NCBI GenBank assembly: GCA_029532415.1
Contig: JAQOTA010000071.1
Coordinates: forward strand, 62,001 to 126,000
Reading direction: 5' to 3'
Origin: Marasmius tenuissimus
Taxonomy: Eukaryota > Basidiomycota > Agaricomycetes > Agaricales > Marasmiaceae
DNA: 64,000 nucleotides
Below, piece by piece: positions 59,647 through 64,000 of the stretch (the stretch's first letter is position 1; the number at the start of each line of letters is the position of its first letter). The notes under the pieces are model-generated. The model had not been told where the DNA came from, ran no database searches, and saw only the letters and a program-made list of their open reading frames with translations. Made by a program: the position numbers and the translations under genes.

Positions 59647-60810
59647 TTCATGATTTTCTGTTGTCTCCCCGCCAATCAGAAACCCTTTTCGCTCCGCTCC
59701 GTCGAGTGAAGAACCCTCGCGCCCCCGCGTGGACAAACTTAAAAGGAAGGTTAACACGCAGCGGATGTACATGCTATGGTTACGGGGCTGAGGTGAATGC
59801 CACTGGCCATTGGTTAACCTACCAACCTCTTTTTCGACTTCTAACTTCTTCAAGGATCAGCTTATCCTTTCTTCATTTAGTACGCACCACACCGACACGC
59901 AGGCATAGCGACGAGAAGGCTGGTCTCTCTCGTCCTTCGGCATTGGTGTACGAACGTGAAGTGCAATCCCCATCTAAACGTCTACCCGCCGTTAACGGTT
60001 GCAGTTTTGAGGCTCTAGTTCCCTGCAGGGACGAGGGACGAGCAATCATGAAACTACCTTTTCCCGACCAATCGGAACGAACTATGAGCCCAGCCAGCCG
60101 TACACTGCGGAGCATCAAAGCAAGGAGCATAGGAGGTGATATGCAGTACTCCTAGGAATGAGGGCATTCGAGGTTTGTTTGGGTCTCCTCAGCGAACTTC
60201 CCTGAACATTCTTACATCCCAGAATGGCCTTCGTGGGTATCTTCCCGCACCCTGCGGGCGTAAGGAGGCTATGACGGCGTTTGCGAATCATAGCAAGCAC
60301 TGTGTCAAAAGCCAGAAGCTACTAAGATCACCTCGAGGTTTGCCTAGCACACGCTCACTAGTTCAAAACGGCTTCTCGTGCCAGTGCTATGCCAACCATA
60401 GCCGTCTCGTTGTACCAGAGGTAAGTCTATCCAGCGGTTGTATATGGTACGTAGCCCAAGTCCGACATTCAACGATCAATAGCAAAGCAATTACTTCGTG
60501 TATGTAAGTATTGATCGTGGTATATAGGATGGGGTCGTTACCCCGAAATACAGGACATGAATACAGATCTCAGAGTCCGTCAGTCCTTAAAACAGGAGAG
60601 AAGATGATGGATACAAGTAACGTGAAGATTGATGTTGTATAAAGGTAAGGTAGAAGGGTTCATTAATGGTAGAACGTCACTGAAAGTGATAGGTCATATA
60701 GAAAAGGGGGGGTATATCAAAAAGCATCCATATGAAGGGACATTGAGCGAAAGAGACGTCGGAGCGAAGATGATTCTCCATGCGGGAAACAGAACTGAAA
60801 TTAACAGACC
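59647..60810. other. Intergenic; nothing recognised
   Basis: About 1.2 kb between the EXPERA-like gene and the DUF4112 gene (converging). A frame running on from the upstream gene into this stretch is not supported as protein. Confidence 0.4.
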
Positions 60811-61745
60811 TCACACCCGCGTGGATCCATCAACATCCTCAATGAAGCGACTGTCCCTGGCACCAGGCGCTTTCCCTTTCCCTTTGTCCTTGCCCGCAAA
60901 GAATGAGGTGAATCCTTTGCGGTTCATGCTCTTGCCACTGCCGCTGGAAGTAACCTTAGGCCCGGCGGCGGCAGACAAAGCCCCCGCTCCGCCTGGCATG
61001 GTTTCGTACTTCGCCATACCAGAGCCAGGTTTCACTTGCTCTGCGTCCGACTCGGTCACGCCGGCAGCAACCTGCTTCTCCTTGCCCTTGCCCTTGTTCT
61101 TACCCTTGCCTTTCGCCTTCAAATCTTTTCCATCGGATGACGCGGCGGCAACAGCCTCCGGTCCCCTTCCCTCCGCACTCAACTTCATGAACTCTTCTCC
61201 TCGTATCCGCAAAAACTCTTCCAGCAAAGCAGCATTCCGCGAATTGGCCTTCCAAACCGCTAAGAACACGTCTCCTGCCAACGGGACGAGACCGACCCCA
61301 GCGCTAACCGCGTTGTTGAAGAGCATGCGACTGAGAAGCCAGGAAGGAATGTCGGCTTTCTTGGCCTTCCTGACGACGAGCGTGTAGTTCAAGGTTGCGC
61401 TTGCCACATCACCTGCGCCAGGTATTATTCCAATGATGAAGGTCCATCCAAACTGGAATCCACATATCGAAAAGCCCTTATCGAGGTAATGTGCACGTTT
61501 CTGAACGGATTTGAGGATCTTAGTGTCGCGAGATGATAGACCGGGTGGTATAGCTCTCTAAATTGAATATACGCAGTCGCCAGTGAGATGAGAAATACGA
61601 AAAATGTTAAGGTGACACTTACTTTTCTGCGTTTCTTCTTGCCTTTGTCGGTCGTGTACTCTTCGTACAGCGGGTCAGCAGGAGCATACTGTTCGAGATG
61701 CTTTTCGAAAAGAGCCTTTCCGGCCTTGCCAAGAAGCTTGCTCAT
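60811..61745 (-). CDS. DUF4112 domain protein
   Basis: Membrane-associated fungal and bacterial family of unknown function. Two exons, 61745-61623 and 61557-60811, give 289 residues. The first, MSKLLGKAGKALFEKHLEQY plus YEEYTTDKGKKKRRK, is basic. The second begins RAIPPGLSSRDTKILKSVQK and holds the DUF4112 core: KRAHYLDKGFSICGFQFGWT, FIIGIIPGAGDVASATLNYT, LLSRMLFNNAVSAGVGLVPL and AGDVFLAVWKANSRNAALLE. The two GDV motifs in hydrophobic hairpins are family hallmarks. The C-terminal 110 residues are Lys/Gly/Ser rich (KGKGKNKGKGKEK) and low-complexity. Confidence 0.85.
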
Positions 61746-62048
61746 GGCGCGTGAGGTGGTGGTGGTTGGGAGGGAAGAGATGAATGGTGAGTAAGGGCGA
61801 ATGGAGCTGTATGTGACCCATTTTCAATGATGTCATCGTGCCTACTTTTCTGCCTCGTGCTTCCGCTCTGGGCAATGCCGATTGCTGTGTGGTAAACAAG
61901 CGCCCACGACTGCTTCCGCCACCGTCATGTCCAAGTGCTTGCTTTGACGCACATCAATCATTAATCAGGGTTTAGGAGGTGTAAATTCAAGACTTCAAAG
62001 GGCTCGTATACAAATCAGATTCACTATACAGTCTGTCGTTCACGCTCT
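61746..62048. other. Intergenic; nothing recognised
   Basis: About 300 bases between the DUF4112 start and the cyanase stop. It is the probable promoter of the DUF4112 gene. Confidence 0.4.
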
Positions 62049-63015
62049 TTACCAAGTTGCATACGGAAGGAATTTACCACTAGTAGAAGAAAGGGTTGAG
62101 TCCGAATTTTTCTTCCAAAAACCTCATGAACGGAAAGACTTACTCGAAACTGATGACAGCACGGTCACCCTTGGGATCGGCTTTTCTTTCGATATGAATC
62201 TTGCAGTCAATCATTGACACGATTCCGTCGCCGAACTACAAGCAGACTGAAGGTAAGGCTCAATTCAATTCCCGAATTCCCGATACGACTCACCTTCTCA
62301 TGCACGACAGCCTGTGGAAAGGGAGCATTCATCAGAGTCAATTGGGCTTCAGAGCTCAGCAAAGATTTTTACCTTGATGGATGAACCATAGACCAAGACG
62401 CCCTGAGGGCAGGTTGCCAGACTCTCAGTTAAATATCCACAAACCATCGAGACCATCACCTACCTCGTATATACGATAAATGACAGGGTCGGTAGGCGGG
62501 ACCGGTCCCAGACCACGATACGGCCACCAGTGGTCACCCATCTCTGCGTCCATAGCTGCGTGAGACATGTCAAGCACTCCGGCAAGCTTCTGCAGTTCGT
62601 CGGCCTTGAACTTCGCCTACCGAAAGGCGAAAACGTTCGTTACAAGACCAGTCACTCTAAAGGTTCCAAAAACACCCACTTGGCCGTAGAAAGCAGAAGC
62701 TACCCAGACTTCTTCGCGACCGATTTCGTTTCCAATCTCCGCGAAGGTGAGATCTAGTCGGAGTAAGGGTTTATCGTTCAGAAGATCGACGCGTTGGCGG
62801 ATCGTACTTACTTTTGCTGGCCTTGGCTTTGAAGAGGTCGGTGTGCATGGCTGAAATTTCTGAGTACGGGCGTGTAGTGGAGGAAAGAGTCTTCGAAACT
62901 GGTCAACGCAGATTCATCGCAGTTGCAGAGGAACACGTACGACATCCCTAGCCGGGATCGGGATGAACAAAGAGAATGAGAGAAGGAAGAGTAGGAAGAG
63001 CTTGTTCTGCAACAT
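62049..63015 (-). CDS. cynS: Cyanate hydratase (cyanase) with hydrophobic N-terminus
   Basis: Converts cyanate plus bicarbonate to ammonia and carbon dioxide; usually a cytosolic decamer. Eight minus-strand exons join in phase into 183 residues. The catalytic domain is clear: LTFAEIGNEIGREEVWVASA and FYGQAKFKADELQKLAGVLD, then GDHWWPYRGLGPVPPTDPVI, then the active-site Arg and Glu of YRIYEGVLVYG, the Ser of FGDGIVSMIDCK, and DPKGDRAVISFDGKFLPYAT at the end. The last intron follows FEG-like TTTCGA, so the Asp of FDGKF is split. The first exon (MLQNKLFLLFLLSFSLFIPI) looks like a signal peptide and joins in frame. An internal Met at about residue 40 (MHTDLF) is a shorter start. The long form is odd for a cyanase. 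Confidence 0.85.
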
Positions 63016-64000
63016 GGTGTTCGGAGATGATGGCCATACTACAAAGTAAATCTCCCTTTTAAACAGGATTCCAGAGCCCAGAGTTCTGCACAAATGACTG
63101 AGCTTGAATATTCGCGAGAATCGAATATTTCGGATGGGCTTTACTTACCAAAGACCAACGATTTGATTGAAGTCCGGGCGGAGTAGATAAGGAGGTTCAA
63201 TCAAAGAATGCTTGGAAAGTATCAATAGATGTTAATAGAATTCGGACTTGAAAAATGAATACTCGCCAGACAAGAGACGAGTTGAGCTTCTTCGCGCCAA
63301 ATTAACCTTATCTTAGAGGGGTGCCTGGCTCGCGAGAGCGTACCCCAGAGCAGCAAGGAAAAAGCAAAAGTGTTCAGCCAAAGCGGGCATCAAAGCGTCG
63401 AAGGAAGTTCTTCCATCGAGAAGACTGAAGCCCGACCCCTCGAGCAACAACAAGTGAAAGTGATTCATTGTCATTCGGTAAAGAATCATCTGGATTGCAT
63501 GATACGTTCTCCCAGATGAACCGATGATCCTTGGCTGAGTTCGTCGCACGTAGTCGTGCTTAGGGGTACAAAAACACGGCCGAGGTGTCATGAAAACCAC
63601 GATAAGGAATAAAGCACTCATGAATGATGGGTAAGATAGATGCATGATCATGGGCTGCGATACCTCTCTGAACGTCTGCGTTATCGGTTTCTATAATCCA
63701 AGTAGCAGACCACGTACGAGTTCCAAGCGGGTGTTGTATCCCGGCCTTCCGAAAAGTATGGTTTTCGCGGACTTTTACAAGTCCGATGGTGACCCCCTGT
63801 TGAACAAGACCTCCACAAACAACACACGTGTATTGCAGCGTACATCGGTCGCGGGCGCGAGTAGAAAGACAACGAGATTGACGAGCTCTGGTCGGGGCAG
63901 CCTCTCATCGGCCGACTTCCTGAGCCTACACCCAGGTGGGTGTAAGAGGGCTGCAGGTGGTCGACGACCTTGAACTCTCATGCTGACATACACCGTACAT
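63016..64000. other. Window end; nothing firmly recognised
   Basis: Upstream of the cyanase. A minus-strand frame at 63313-63651 begins with a hydrophobic stretch (MSALFLIVVFM) but lacks further support. Overlapping plus-strand frames to the window end show no domain. Confidence 0.35.

Noticed and set aside
63313..63651. Possible secreted protein with hydrophobic N-terminus
   Set aside because: Cleavage site unclear, second hydrophobic segment at the end, and no recognisable mature domain.
1..64000. CRISPR array or prokaryotic operon structure
   Set aside because: Spliceosomal introns throughout and no regularly spaced identical repeats.

Overview
This window is nuclear DNA of a filamentous basidiomycete, most likely an Agaricomycete. 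Nearly every gene is split by short introns of about 45-80 nt with GT-AG borders. Gene content is typical of a litter or wood decomposer: an AA9 lytic polysaccharide monooxygenase, a copper amine oxidase, a small secreted cysteine-rich protein, a Trs65-type TRAPP subunit, and an orphan protein with the FxIxGGxFxxVxGD N-terminal motif seen in basidiomycete NLR-like proteins. Gene models were built by hand by joining reading frames across plausible splice sites. Function calls rest on recalled family motifs, not on searches.

Layout. 0.5-2.9 kb: a ten-exon orphan gene, followed by a cluster of small hairpins. 4-9 kb: two divergent C2H2 zinc-finger genes sharing one finger type. 9.5-10.6 kb: an FtsJ-type mitochondrial rRNA methyltransferase (MRM2-like) with a 16-bp ACGCGT palindrome in its promoter. 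11.2-18 kb: homogentisate 1,2-dioxygenase between two Ser/Pro-rich hypothetical genes, all on the minus strand. 20.8-27.4 kb: a type I membrane glycoprotein, a hypothetical gene and TRAPPII subunit Trs65. 27.4-30.9 kb: a gene-poor stretch. 30.9-39.5 kb: a protein with three cyanovirin-N homology (CVNH) domains and a long helical tail, an AA9 LPMO, a DUF4604 protein and a copper amine oxidase. 39.6-43 kb: an intact small secreted protein gene and its decayed paralogue, on either side of a polytopic membrane protein gene. 43.8-48.2 kb: an atypical transketolase and a Cys/His-rich putative nuclear protein. 48.4-52.6 kb: two tandem MFS transporters. 53.5-54.6 kb: a Ser-rich hypothetical gene. 54.6-58.7 kb: gene-poor. 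58.8-63 kb: an EXPERA-like membrane protein with an apparent frameshift, a DUF4112 protein and a cyanase with an unexpected hydrophobic N-terminus.

The genes do not form an obvious biosynthetic cluster. Several are catabolic (homogentisate, amines, cyanate, polysaccharide). The most unusual object is the 566-residue CVNH protein. It has no signal peptide, its first two lectin domains have lost the disulfide cysteines, and its C-terminal third looks like a multimerising helical rod. This suggests an intracellular multivalent lectin.
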